A stretch of DNA of 64,000 bases from Eutypa lata (GCA_022661535.1 JAKULF010000018.1:248001-312000); one strand, 5' to 3'. Shown: positions 1-11,882, counted from the first letter of the stretch. Numbers and translations are program-made. Notes: generated by a model from the sequence alone, not told the origin.

Positions 1-220
1 CTTGTAAGACGACGGCAAATCGTCATCTCTATGTTGGTGGCTTGTTGGACGGGCCAGCACGGCAATTCCGCTCCTGTGCTTTCGGCTCGCTTTCTGCGAA
101 CTCCCTACAAAACCTGCGGGGAATATGCATCTAGACAATTCTGAGAGGACCTTGTGCTCCGTGCTACCGTACCTCGTGTAATTCGGGGACATGTATGTGG
201 TTTAGCAAGCTCTCTCCCCC

Positions 221-2419
221 ATGGACAATACTCATCTAACTCCCGATGCTCGGCAACGAGTCCGCGATGACTTGAGGAGTAGTAGAACAAAATCGAGAGA
301 CTCTGCACTTTACAGCCGCCAATCTTCCCCAAACATGATGAATCCCAATTGCGAAGGACGGCGTACTCCACGAAAGCTTGTGCTGTGTTTTGACGGCACA
401 GGCAATAAGTTCCGAGGAGATGATAGCGATAGTAACATCTTGAAGATCTTCAGGTGCTTAGACCGGGAAGCTGGCGGTCAATGTGAGTAATAAACAATAA
501 ACCTCATCAACTACTTAGGCAAACTTGTGCCCCTCTTGCTAAACATCCTATTAGTTCATTACTACCAGCCGGGAATCGGCACATACGTGGTGTCGAACTC
601 CCTATCGCACACGAGCGTAGGAGCTCGTATTCGATCATGGTATATGAAAGCAAAAGACTCGGCCATTGGGTCGAGTTTCGACCACCACGTCGTTGGGGGC
701 TACCGCTTCCTGATGCGATTCTACAACCCGGGCGACGAGATTTACTTTTTCGGGTTCTCGCGGGGAGCCTACGTCGCTAGGTTCCTCGCCGAGATGCTGG
801 ACTACGTAGGGCTGCTCTCTCACGGAAACGAGGAGATGGTCACGTTCGCGTGGAAAGCATTCTCTCAATGGCAAAGTCGCCAGTCGGATGGCTCCGAGGA
901 GAATAAGGCGAAACGCCACGAGATGTATCAATTCATGAAGGCTTTCCGGGAAACCTTCAGTCGCCCAGTGAAGAGTATTCGCTTCCTCGGTCTTTTCGAC
1001 ACTGTCAACTCCGTACCTCGCTTTGAGACAGCGTGGATGCAACGCTCCAAGTTCCCCTATACAGCGCGAAGCAGTGCCAAGGTAAGGCCGGATTGTTTTG
1101 CAACGAAATTCCAACGCTTGAGAGCATGTATTGACATCTTTTCCCCCAAGGTTATCCGTCATTGTGTATCAATCGATGAGCGTCGGGCGAAATTCCGCCA
1201 AGATCTCATCTACCAAGGAGCTCAGCAAAAACCTCAGAAGAAACGATTATCTCACCACAGCAAGCACCTTCACGACTTCGTTCATGACAGGTATCGCACT
1301 AGGCGGCAGTCAGTCCCATTACCAACGGATACAAAGGAAGATCCTAATAGAGGCCGGCGAGACACACTATCTCCGAACGACGGAGAATACGCTTTCAGGC
1401 CACGTTCTCGGTCCAGATCTCGCGCTACTAATAGATCATCCCGGTGCGGTAATAGCATCGACGATGGAAAGTCCTATGTTTCTGGTGATTCAGACGCGGA
1501 CTCGGACTCAGACCCGCAAGATATTGATGAGGTTTGGTAAGAGCATGCAAACCAACCCAGATTTAGCTAGTTATTTATCGAGAAACTAATTACTTTCCAC
1601 TCTAGGTTCGCCGGAGGCCATGGAGACGTCGGCGGAGGCTGGGAATTTCCTAAGAATTCCAAGTCGGCAAGCCACGTGCCGCTAGCCTACATGATCAGAG
1701 AAGCGATGCGCGCCGGCCTAAACTTCGACCCTGAGAAGCTCTTCAACATGGGTGTCGTAGGCTCGTTAGAAGACGCATATGCTTTCGAGAGAGCAAATGA
1801 AAAGGAACCCGAAAACAGTGTCCCTAGCGCCCCCAACATCCGTATCGATATATCCAGCCCGACTCCACGCGATACTCCACGACACGAAGTCGACAAGGTA
1901 GACTGGGGCCACTTCGACACCACCACCGAGGGGGAGAAGCAAGAAGAAGACTACAAGGGTGTCACCGCCGCCGCCGGCAACGCAAACTTCGGCCAAGACG
2001 CGGACTCCTTCCACGAGATGCTGCACAAGGCGCACCTGGCCCCCGTCCACGACTCCCTGGAGTACGCGTCGGGCCTCGGGCGCCTGCCGGTCCTGAGCTG
2101 GAAGCTCATGGAGTACCTGCCGTTCCGGCGCATGGACCTGCAGCCCGACGGGTCCTGGAAGCCGATCCGCTGGCCGCTGCCGTGCGGCGAGGTGCGCGAC
2201 ATCCCGCACACGGCGCGCGTGCACGGGTCCGTCATCCGCCGCATGAAGCTCGACGGGGCCTACCGCCCGGGGAACCTGATCGTCGGCGGCGGGGGCCGCG
2301 GCATGCGCGTCGCGCCCAAGGACCACGGCATCGGCGCCTGGGAGTGCGTGCAGGACCCTGGGGATCCGGTCGGGGAGGTCTGGGTTAAGAAGATACCTCC
2401 GCCTCATGAATCTAGCTAA
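221..2419 (+). CDS. DUF2235 domain protein (Tle1-like alpha/beta hydrolase)
   Basis: Four exons (221-482, 555-1081, 1151-1536, 1606-2419) give 662 aa; introns are 72, 69 and 69 nt with GT..AG ends. The DUF2235 signature is clear: [10 protein letters not shown] near residue 50, then after the first junction YYQPGIGTY, the nucleophile elbow GFSRGAY and [13 protein letters not shown]2235 is an alpha/beta-hydrolase fold shared with bacterial type VI phospholipase effectors (Tle1); fungal members are uncharacterised, so lipase activity is inference. The middle (exon 3) is basic and Ser/Arg-rich, and the C-terminal part, with [10 protein letters not shown], returns to family-like sequence. The second intron is a multiple of three without a stop, so its retention would add 23 residues. 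The ATG at 221 opens the frame; an in-frame ATG at 335 is an alternative start nearer the domain. Confidence 0.88.
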
Positions 2420-3675
2420 GTAAGTAGTTAGTAGATTATGCATCACGTTCTGGGCGCGCGGGGGCTATCAAGCAAGGGTTTGGGCTGCTTTTGATCGAGA
2501 CTTGTCGGGAGGTTATGGATTAATCACGTTCTTTATTCTGGCGGTTACTTATCAAGTGCCTACTTATGTAATCCAATCACTAATAAGATTCTTATCACAT
2601 CAGAAACATCCCTTGCAGGTATTCGTTCTGCTAAAGCTGTAAGGAATAAGGGGCGAAGGAAGCTCCTCGGACTATGAGGGTGATCCTACCCTTGTATAAA
2701 GGCCGACGGAGCTTCTTCACCGTCCTGACTACTTACATAGGGTCCTACTATTGTGACAATTCTGTTTCATATTTCTATTGTCATTGCCCTCGATTGTGAT
2801 GACGTAAATACGTATGACGGAAAGTGTTAACGAGAAAGAATCGGTATATGGAACTCATATTAAGATCATGAGAGGCGAAGTTATTGTACCAATAGACCGC
2901 AATTGTGGACTATTATATATACATCCGTTTCTCTTGCGTTGGATCAAAAGTGTAGTGCGCTATAATAGGCCAATAGAGCATCCATTCTCAAGTAGAAGTA
3001 CAACTACATCAGTTTATTCCAATACATTGGTTTTAGCCACACTGTTTTCGTTTTCGTTGACCATCATCATAACCTCGGACTTCTTCTTTTAGTGGATGAA
3101 CGTGCCCATATGACTCAGAGTCTTTCCTGTCAAGCCTGGAGACCATTCTTGTCGGATATTAAGCATTCAGACCTACACATGCTCCTCCTTCCTGCAGCTC
3201 TGCACTGGGCATGTATGTATATGGCCTTGGCGCAATATCTTTGTGGATTATCGCATGTTGACCGGGAAGTTGGTGGTAGTCAGTGATCATTATAATGGTT
3301 TTCTGTGATGTCTATAGACCCATGCCAAGTTGCTTAACGCCAGGGCCGCTGCATCCACTACAACCCATGATATAAGCCCACATATATTAGGCAACGTCTG
3401 CAATAATGCGAGGGAGGCATGTAGGTTAAGATTTATATCGTCAAATCCTATACTCGAAATGGGATATCGCGTAGGCGGCCATGCGTAACGTACCCGGTAA
3501 TGTTTTGGAACCTTAGGGCCTATCTCTATACAAAAGGCTAACGTCCCTTTCCTTCCTATTTCTATATCTCGACCATGTACACAATATCTCAATCACGCCA
3601 GAGATCTTACTTATAAGCTCGCCTCAATCCATACGCTATTACTTCGTCCTATTTCTGACTTACATAACAGATGCC
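2420..3675. other. intergenic, no gene seen
   Basis: No convincing coding frame; the open frames here are short and of biased composition. It holds an imperfect 64-bp hairpin (2655-2718) enclosing a TATAAAGG at 2695-2702. The right part should contain the promoter of the oxygenase gene starting at 3676. Confidence 0.6.
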
Positions 3676-5332
3676 ATGGCTGACATTAATAACCAAAAGA
3701 CAACAAGCCCATCCGCTCAACTCAACGCCGGACCTGCCGCTATAGAGGCATTGCGCAGTTTAGTAGAAGACCATCACTCTAAGTCGATTTTTGCTTGCGG
3801 CGGCAAAGTCCCCGTGCTCTCGCAGGAATCACAGGAAGGCTCGCGCAATGCGGTTGCATCCTTACCGGTTGATCTACGTTGGGACGCTCTGGCACCCGCA
3901 ACTGACAATTCCAAAGAAGAAACGGCTACTAAGGATGTCTCATCCAAGCAGACAAAACTGGTTGTCCCACTCGAGCCGGAGACAGAGGGAAACATCAAGC
4001 AGTTATTGGCGGATACCCAGCCGGCAACCTTTGGTCTCGGGGGCGAGCATGTGTATGATGAGAAATACAGGAAGGCAGCTAAGATGGATCCGAGCCAGTT
4101 CTCCACCTCTTTCAACCCGTACACGCTGGGGATCATTGATGAGACCGCTCAAACCCTCTTACCGAGCGCCAGAGGCTCAAAACGCGCACGATCCGTGAGA
4201 GCAGAGCTTTATAAACTGAATGTCAGTTCTTCTCGGATCACTAATACTAAGTTGCTATCTTGCTAAACCTGAAGCTAAACAGATCTACTCTGGACCCTCG
4301 GGAAAGTTCAAGGCTCACGTTGACACTCCGCGAACCGAGGACCAGTTTGGTTCCCTTGTGGTGTGTTTACCATTTGAGCATGACGGCGGAGCTCTGGAAA
4401 TCCGCCATAAAGGAAACTCCATCACGTTTGATTAGGGTAAGGAGAGTAAGGCGGAAGGAGAGCCTTTCATCCGGTGGGCTGCCTTCTATAGCGACTGCGA
4501 ACACGAGGTCTTCGAGGTTACCAGCGGCCATCGACTCACGCTTACCTATAATCTCTATGCCGTCCGAGGCAATGGTCTCTTGGCTGGGCATTGTCAGACC
4601 CTAGATGCCACCCAGCTACCGTTCTACAAGCAAGTGGTGGATATTCTGAAGGACGGCACATTCATGGGGAATGGTATGTCGGCCCTAGTTCGCTGTAATA
4701 TTATGGAGTTAATCCACTAATCCCTTCGCAGGAGGCTGCCTCGGTTTCTACTGCCAACACACCTACCCCCATTCCAGTAAGGCAAGTGGTCTTCCAGCTA
4801 CGCTCAAAGGCATCGACATGATGCTCTACGAAACCTTCCGAGTACTCGGGTATAAGATTCACCTACGTCCTGTGGTACAGGACGAACACTCTGAAGAAAT
4901 AACTGGCAACAGCATGAACCATATTGGGAATTCGTTACATATTCGTATAGATGACGGCTTCGAAGTAGATAGTTATGGGTTATACGAAGAGATGATGAGC
5001 GATTTCCGATCTGGGGCAAATCGAAGTAACCAAAAGAGGGTGTTTCACGACAGCGACATTGTGTGGACTACCAAGCCCAAGCATGAGGAACCGCAGCTCG
5101 TTTATGTTGCTATAAGTATCATGATTACGGCCTTTGGTCTTTTCGTCCTAATTTTTCTTTTCCTTCTTCTTTAGGGGTTAGGATATTTCGTGATGGTCTC
5201 TGAAGATCTGAAGCTGACATTCAATAGTATGGCAACCAACCGACGTCGCAGGTTTTGTACTCTTCTTGTGCCATCATCGTTGACATCCCAGCCTGGGCAG
5301 AGCGGAGGACCGCGGCCGCTCTTTCCGAATGA
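3676..5332 (+). pseudogene. 2-oxoglutarate/Fe(II) oxygenase, disrupted by TAG and a lost splice donor
   Basis: Exons 3676-4221, 4283-4673, 4732-5111 and 5228-5332 join in phase to 474 codons. Family landmarks run in order: FGLGGEHVYDEKYRKAAKMD, YSGPSGKFKAHVDTPR (iron-binding HxD), FGSLVVCLPFEHDGGALEI, AAFYSDCEHEV (distal iron-binding His), GHRLTLTYNLYAV, and YSSCAIIVDIP at the end. Two lesions break it. Codon 233 is TAG (4433-4435) where relatives read FDW, so Trp is expected. The third intron should start at 5112, but reads ATAAGT where a GTAAGT donor is expected; its branch point (GCTGAC) and acceptor (CAATAG, ending 5227) are intact. Translation stopping at 4433 lacks the distal His and could not bind iron normally. 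Reading into the unspliced third intron would add a hydrophobic tail ending at 5174. The rest of the frame is clean, so the damage is recent or is corrected in RNA. Confidence 0.85.
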
Positions 5333-6151
5333 CGTTGAAGGCTCGCCCGCAGGTAGACAAGCAGACAAGGCATCAAATGGGATTGACGAGACAGAGAACA
5401 CAAGTACGATTGACATGCCATCTAATAACTATACACCATGGATGACCATTCCGTTAACATACATGTATACGTATTGGCCCCCACCTGATCCTGAAAACCT
5501 AGGGATGATCACAGGCCGGTATTGACGGAACGACGAATGATTTGCGGGAAAATTAATTATAGGTGCAAGGGGTGGACATCAACCCCATATTTGATGTATT
5601 GACTAACGGGTATCGATAACTTTATAATAGACCGGGCCAATGGACTCTTTGGGAAATGAAAGGGGGCTGCCTAGAGATTCAGAAAAGACCCATATGATCC
5701 CACTTACTTCCATACTACGAGTCATGAAAAAGGAGGTAGTTATAAAGGCATTGGCATTCGTATACTTCGTACTTGGTTCTCCTAGCTTGACTTTGGCGCG
5801 CCAATAAATGCCGGCGGCTTTACGTGTTCCATCCACCTGCTATCGCACGATGTGACGAAGACCTGAATACCTGAGACACTAGTAATAATCAGTAGAGCGA
5901 CACGGGCAACATTGGGATCAGTCCCACCGGTAGCCACCCGAAGATCAGGCCGATTATGGTCGCACCAAGCATTAGGGGCTCGGACGAGACTCCGGAGATC
6001 ACGCCGCCTTCCGGCTCAAAGAATGACTTCCTATATAGAATACCATCAACACCTGTGTCTATCAAATGTTCTGTCTCGATTCATCGCCACCAACACCGCG
6101 CGAGAATTTATTACCTAGTCTGGTAGTTTGCCTCCTAGTTAGTTGTTAACA
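5333..6151. other. intergenic, no gene seen
   Basis: Between the oxygenase gene and the lyase gene. I see no supported gene or RNA; the right half is presumably the lyase promoter. Confidence 0.6.
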
Positions 6152-7385
6152 ATGTTGTTGCTTCGACTCACGGCTCTTTACGGGGTGCTGGCCCATGGTC
6201 TGGTGCATCCGGGACTTCTGCATACGGCAGACGACATCACCAGAATCCAAGGTTTCGTCAACGACGGGACGGAGCCCTGGCTGACCGGGTGGAACAAGCT
6301 CGAGGCCCGCGCCAATGCCGACTACAGCCCGAATCCAGTCGAGACGGTATACCGCGGCACGGGATCGCCCGAGAACTACGCCAACCTGTTCCGCGACGCC
6401 GCCGCCGCGTACGCCAACGCGGTGCACTGGAGCATATCCGGGGACGAGGCCCGCGCGCAAGCGGCGATCGCGATCCTCGATGGGTGGAGCAGCACGCTCA
6501 AGGCCATCGATGGAAGCAGCGATAAGTACCTGGCTAGCGGCTTGTACGGGTATCAGCTGGCCAACGCGGGCGAGCTGATGCGCGATTACGAGGGCTGGAC
6601 CGGGCTGCCTGCTCTCGTCGACATGCTGGTCGCGGTCTTTTACCCGATGAATCGCCGCTTCTTCCTCGAGCACAACGATGCGGCTGTTGACCACTACTGG
6701 GCGAACTGGGATCTGTGCAACATCTGCACGATGCATGCCGTTGGGGTCCTGTCGGACAACCAGACGATGGTGGACGAAGCCATCACCTACTTCAAGACTG
6801 GGGAGGGAAACGGCGCTATCGAGAAGGCCATTTGGACTACCTACGAGGAAGAGGACACGGGCAAGATTCTAGGACAGATCCAGGAGGCGGGCCGAGACCA
6901 AGGTCACACGATGCTTGATATCGCCCTTCTTGGTGTCCTAGCCCAGCAGTCGTACAACCAAGGAGATGACCTCTTCGCGTACCTTGACAACCGCATCTTA
7001 GCAGGGTAAGTCTAGTACTCCATGCATGCATGCAAGCAGGCATAACGAGTGTCTCGTTCTTTCTTTTCTAACATATGTGAACAGAGCAGAATACGCCGCC
7101 AAGTACAACCTCGGGAACGACGTTCCCTACACGACCTACGTGAACAGCGACGTGACGCAAGACGTCATCAGCGACGCCAGCCGGGGAAACATCCGGCCGG
7201 CTTGGGAGCTGATCTACAACCACTATGGTGTGTTGAAAGGCTTAGATGCGTCCTGGTCTCAGCAGTACAGGGATCTGGTTGTCGACAATGGCGGAGGAGC
7301 CGAGGGAGGAGGCGGTGATTACGGCACGGGTAGTGGTGGATACGATCAGCTCGGGTTTGGAACTTTGCTCTACCGCTTGGAGTAG
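6152..7385 (+). CDS. secreted alginate-lyase superfamily protein
   Basis: Two exons (6152-7005 and 7085-7385; 79-nt intron) give 384 aa. The N-terminus MLLLRLTALYGVLAHG is a short hydrophobic signal peptide, so the protein is predicted to be secreted. The body fits the alginate lyase (alpha/alpha)-toroid superfamily (PF05426; families such as PL5 and PL38): HPGLLHTADDITRI near the mature N-terminus, YANAVHWSISGDEARAQAA, then the likely catalytic segments NWDLCN and EAGRDQGHT. Such enzymes cleave uronic-acid polysaccharides by beta-elimination; fungal members are often glucuronan lyases, so the substrate is uncertain. The tail is Gly-rich. The start is the ATG at 6152; the frame is open a few codons further upstream but without an ATG. 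Confidence 0.87.
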
Positions 7386-8463
7386 TTGCATACCTAACTA
7401 GTATAGTCGGGACTGGACAGTGGAGACTTCTTGATCATGTTGCGAAGTGAATATATTTCATCTCTCAATGACAGGCAGATATCATCATGGTGTGGTCTTC
7501 TCGTAAACTTTGATCTACATCTGCAAAGCCAGGCTTTTCTTGTATATAAGTATACATAGTTTGTCATTCTGATTCGAAGGGTTTAGTCTTTGCCCAATAA
7601 GTTTAATTATTATTGACTCGAATAGGGGCAGGCATGACTGATATTACTATGATAAATTAATGGTGTTTTTTTATACAAAAGGGAGGCAGGAAGTAGAAAA
7701 ATATTTGATAGTATCTAAGAAAAGGGTGATTTGATGGCTTATAAATGATATATCAATTGCTTGTCATCCTTAGATACTAGAAATACCACTGAGGGAAAAG
7801 GGGGAAAGCACTGATCATTCGCAGCGATGCTTTGTGAATAGATTCATTCAGTTCGAACAAAGCCTTGCAATTATAGTTAGGTGTACTTCTTAGTCTAGTC
7901 GCTACAGATTCAGATATAGTGTAGATGTTCCTAGTATTTACGAAAAGCATCATAAGTAATATGTGGCTATTCAGTATTTCTTGCAGTATACATAGCGCTA
8001 TTGCTGACAAGACAATAAGCGGCGTCGTTTTTATGATAATATTCTATGTTACAGATTAATAATGAATCGGATAGCTTAATTACCAATGCCCAAGTGTTTC
8101 TTTAAGCCTCCCAGCTAAGATAATATCTGACTGAGCTGACGGTTATGCAATCGGTGGGTTCGTCCGAAAATATCGGGGCTTCCGATAATTTCGGGCCTCC
8201 GATGATATCTTCGCAGCAACCCAAACAAGAATTAACAACCAGATCAGAGCATGGGCGGTAAAAGGTCAGAATAATAATCATAAATAACCTTGAGTCCCCT
8301 CGCCATCTCAGGTTATCAAGAATTCAAACCATAGTTCGCAACCAGCTATATAAGTCAAACCAGCTATTTATCACTAACTGAACTTAGCCCCAGTCATTCG
8401 TTACACGATTTCAAGAACTCTTTATCGATCAATTCATCTCATCAAGCATATCATATCCACACC
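7386..8463. other. intergenic, A+T-rich, no gene seen
   Basis: A+T-rich stretch after the lyase gene. No frame of useful length has a plausible composition. Its right end carries the hydrolase promoter. Confidence 0.6.
8346..8353 (+). promoter_or_regulatory. TATA-like box of the alpha/beta hydrolase gene
   Basis: CTATATAA lies 111 bp before the ATG at 8464 and is followed by a pyrimidine/CA-rich leader, a usual spacing for fungal TATA promoters. Inferred from sequence only. Confidence 0.45.
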
Positions 8464-9447
8464 ATGTCCTCGCCCACCAACGTCAGATTTCCAAGTCGTG
8501 GCATCGACATTGCCGGCCACCTCTACACGTCCCCACCCAGCAGCAACAGCACCCCAGACCGTCACCACGCCGCCATCATCATCGGGCATCCCGGCACGGG
8601 AGCCAAAGAGCAAACCGCCGGGCTCTACGCGCGTTTACTATCCGAAGCCGGGTTCATGACCCTTGCCTTCGACGCCGCCTACCAGGGCGAGAGCGGAGGA
8701 TCTCCCCGCGGCCTGGAAGATCCCTACCAGCGCGCCGAGGACTTCAAAGCCGCCGTCACGTTCCTATCCATGCTCAGCAGCGAAGAGGAGAGAAAGAAGA
8801 AGAACATCGCCGTCGTTGTCGACCCGCAGCGCATCGGTATCCTCGGGATTTGCGCCTCAGGCGGTTATGTACCCTTCGCGGCGCAGACGGATAAGCGCAT
8901 GCGTGCCGTTGCCACGATCAGCGGGGCCTGTCTGGGAGATGTCACGCGCAGGGGCATTGAAGGCTCGGTTCTGTCTTCGAAAGTGACGCCCGATATGCTG
9001 GACGCGATGCTGAAGAAGTTTGGCCAGGATCGCATCACGGCGGCTCTGACGGGAGACGTTCCCGTCAGTGCGATGCTGCCGGAGAATGCTGCCGATCTGC
9101 CAAGCGACATTCCCGACAGATCGTCGACGAAGGAGGGCATTGACTACTATAAGACGCCTCGTGGTTCCCACCCTCGATCTACGAACACGGAGGTGTCGTG
9201 GGGGGTTGACCTCAGGGCTAATTATGATAGCTATGCGTTCAACTACATGATCTCCCCTCGTCCGCTCTTGATGATCGTGGGAGGCGATGCTGATACGGCG
9301 TATCAAAGCCGGAGGGCGATTGAAAAGGCGAGAGAGCCAAAGGAACTTTTTGTTATTGAAGGGAAGAGTCATGTAGATCTTTATGATGATACATCGGAGA
9401 CTGTACCTAAACTGGTTGATTTCATGGAGAAGGCGCTGTGTCATTGA
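8464..9447 (+). CDS. alpha/beta hydrolase (YcjY/dienelactone-hydrolase-like)
   Basis: Single-exon gene of 327 aa starting ACCATGTCC, a good context. It has the hydrolase core: IIIGHPGTGAKEQ (oxyanion region, about residues 38-50), FDAAYQGESGGSPRG, then the elbow GILGICASGGY with Cys130 and Ser132 as candidate nucleophiles, GGDADTAY carrying the acid, and GKSHVDLYDD carrying the catalytic His. The elbow is not a strict GxSxG; the same arrangement occurs in the YcjY-like and X-Pro-dipeptidyl-peptidase-like clan. No signal peptide or membrane segment is seen, so it is probably cytosolic. Substrate unknown. It converges on the Zn2Cys6 regulator gene, only 135 bp away. Confidence 0.88.
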   Translation: MSSPTNVRFPSRGIDIAGHLYTSPPSSNSTPDRHHAAIIIGHPGTGAKEQTAGLYARLLSEAGFMTLAFDAAYQGESGGSPRGLEDPYQRAEDFKAAVTFLSMLSSEEERKKKNIAVVVDPQRIGILGICASGGYVPFAAQTDKRMRAVATISGACLGDVTRRGIEGSVLSSKVTPDMLDAMLKKFGQDRITAALTGDVPVSAMLPENAADLPSDIPDRSSTKEGIDYYKTPRGSHPRSTNTEVSWGVDLRANYDSYAFNYMISPRPLLMIVGGDADTAYQSRRAIEKAREPKELFVIEGKSHVDLYDDTSETVPKLVDFMEKALCH

Positions 9448-9582
9448 GTCAATGGTCATGTAGAAGAATAAGATGGATGAGGAGCAGGTATCTGATAGTT
9501 TCATAAGCGGTTAGTATCAACAAGAAACCAGTCACTATATAGTCGTTCTTTTCAACCCATATCTTGTCTGCAATGGGGACTC

Positions 9583-11882
9583 TTATCGAAAGTCAGCACC
9601 CGCGCTCCAAGAGCCCGCATTGAGTAGAGGCCCGAGGTCCAGACCTTCCCAATCTACGAAGCTGTTCATATCTCCTAGAAATTCGCTTGAAAGTGACGAA
9701 TCTCCAGTGTCGACCTGAGACAAAGAATACTGTCCAGATGGTAGTGTGGGGGTAACTACAATGCGGTCTTTCGAGGATGACATAGCTTCACTGCTCGCGG
9801 ATTCTTCAACCAAAGAAGTTATCTTCGGCTTTTTGTGTTGGTCAGGACTTAGTATCTCGTCCTGGTGCTTCAAACGTGGAAGACTACTCGCTAATTGTCG
9901 AAGGATTGAATAGGGCAGGATTCCGATCCTAGAAGTCTTGTGAACCTTACGTAGCATTTCCAGTGCAGAGCCAATACTCTTAATGATTTCCTCTCTCCGA
10001 GGAAGATTTTGACCATCATCGTGGGAAATAGCTGAGCAGAGTAAGGTTCCGATATCGAAGATACCGAAAATAAGAAAGTGCAATTTCGTATATATCGGTG
10101 CTACCACATTGAAGAAGGCTTGCAAACCCTCTAACGAACTTAAAGCACAATCGACCGCTCTGCTCCTTAAGTCTTTCTCCATGGTAGTAGCAGACGAGCT
10201 CAGGTTTCGGCTCAGGTAGCGTTTCAATGGATGAAGCATTATTGCCTAGGCTACCGTGTGTAGCTGCGCGCGATGCAAGATCACATATGGGTTGGTAGCA
10301 TCAAACTGTTTCTCAGGGTCGGTGACACGAAGAGGTGGAGGGAAAGTGGCCATCCAAGATTTGACCTCATCGCAAAAGGCAATATCGTCCTCACAGGACA
10401 TTTCTCCAGGTGGGATAGTAATCTTTTTCTGCTCTATCATTCGGATCAAATTGCAATGTAGTACCATCTGTGCTATCGGTGAAGGTATTTCGACGCCTGG
10501 AGCTGAGTCTTCTAATGTAGTACTTGGCGGTTCCATGGTACAATATTGCGGGTTGATATGTCGTGGTCGAGATAAAAGGAGTGATACTTGCCTTCTAATA
10601 TTTAGTGACTAGGGATATTTAGTGAAGATGGGAAAGAAAGACGCACCAGTCCCAAACATATAGATTACACCAAACTCTTCTTCTCATCTCGGCCTCAAAC
10701 TCTGAGAGTCCTTCATTCATGCGAGCCTTATGTAAACCTTCACAGCAATTAGGAACGGCCAATGTTATAGTCATAGAATCGCATCGGAAGGTTTCTAACG
10801 TACCTAATTCTTGAGCAGCGCGAATGGCGGCCCCAAGTTCATGCCAAGTGTCCACATACTTCACCTCAGACTTATACCAAGATGTTGAAAGCAACAACTG
10901 TTGCACTTCGTAAAGTCCACCTCTTCCTGGCGGTATGGATTTTGCGAAATCCTGAGCAGCTGCATGGTATCTCCGGCTCAGATCCTCGACGAGGACCCCC
11001 ATCTCCATTTCCAGGTTTCGCTCAGTAGCTTCGTCCAGATACTGCAGCGAGCAAGAACAGACGCGGAGCACCAAGCAGGTGAAGGCAAGACCTAGAGGTC
11101 GACCAGCGAGGCGGTCCACCCACCAGATATTGTATTCTTCGAGAAAGGTTGGCGGGTGCAGTATGTAGTAGTAGAAGTTGGCGCTCTCAAGGTACGACTT
11201 GATCAAGAGATCTAGTGAGAATCAGCAAGGCGTTAAAGTTAGCACCAGCCAATTTCACTTACCTGCGTAAGGCCTGGGAGGGAAGACTTGTTGAACTTTC
11301 TTGAATTGATCTTCTGATAGTGATGGGGGAAGCGAGGCTCCTTGTTGAGGCTTTGAAGTACCGTTAGCTATAAATCGATATGAACTATATTTTTTTTTGA
11401 AAATCTTACTCTATTGGGGTATTGTGTTTTTGACTCTTCTTGCGAGGACATATAGCCCAGAGCCTCAAAGCCACCATAGCTTCCTTCGCCGGGTAGATTG
11501 TTGTCTCCATGGGATAACTCTGTCTGGAGTTCTGCCTGCTCCTCGGCCTTGCGTTTTGACAATGCTCTGGATATGTAGAGAATAACTTAATATTTCTGAA
11601 TCCCCTTCATTTTGAAAAGGTCGGTTCAAGCCAACTTACTTCGTCTGTTGTACGGCATGAGTCTCGCCGGGAGATACTGTCGACACAAACCGGCATAGAT
11701 GGGGGACTTTACGCGATTGGCAGTGAGAGCACGGCCATTCCTGACTACACTAGACTTATATTAGATTTATACCTGCAGAGCGCAGCGGTTGACAGCTCAT
11801 GCCACCTTACCCGTTGCTTCCTGCGCTTACACTCGGTGCATGACGCATTTTGCCGTTTTGTCTTGGTAATCGGGGCTTCCAT
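9583..11882 (-). pseudogene. Zn2Cys6 transcription factor with one in-frame TAG
   Basis: Seven exons on the minus strand (11882-11811, 11749-11640, 11566-11410, 11350-11263, 11211-10804, 10737-10647, 10591-9583) join to 645 codons. Exons 1 and 2 make a complete binuclear zinc cluster, C-x2-C-x6-C-x5-C-x2-C-x8-C, split by an intron immediately before the third Cys. A short charged helix (SKRKAEEQAELQTEL) follows, then the fungal regulatory middle region: FYYYILHPPTF, AAIRAAQELGLHKARMNEGL, RRRVWCNLYVWDWQ, MVLHCNLIRM, WMATFPPPLR. Codon 424 (10246-10248) is TAG, between LHTVA and AIMLHPLK, with the same frame continuing to 9583. No intron can remove it without losing conserved sequence. The truncated product would keep DNA binding but lose about 220 residues. 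It is either a young pseudogene, a truncated regulator, or corrected in RNA. Confidence 0.8.

Noticed and set aside
1766..2446. 226-codon open frame on the minus strand
   Set aside because: It lies opposite the last exon of the DUF2235 gene, where high G+C suppresses stops. The composition is Ala/Arg/Val-rich with no motif.
2814..3092. 92-codon frame
   Set aside because: No family features, ends in a Phe/Ile-rich run, and it is isolated in spacer.
6146..6736. 196-codon minus-strand frame
   Set aside because: Shadow of the alginate-lyase-like exon.
8857..9504. 215-codon minus-strand frame
   Set aside because: Shadow of the alpha/beta hydrolase gene; no motif, and it would overlap a well-supported gene.
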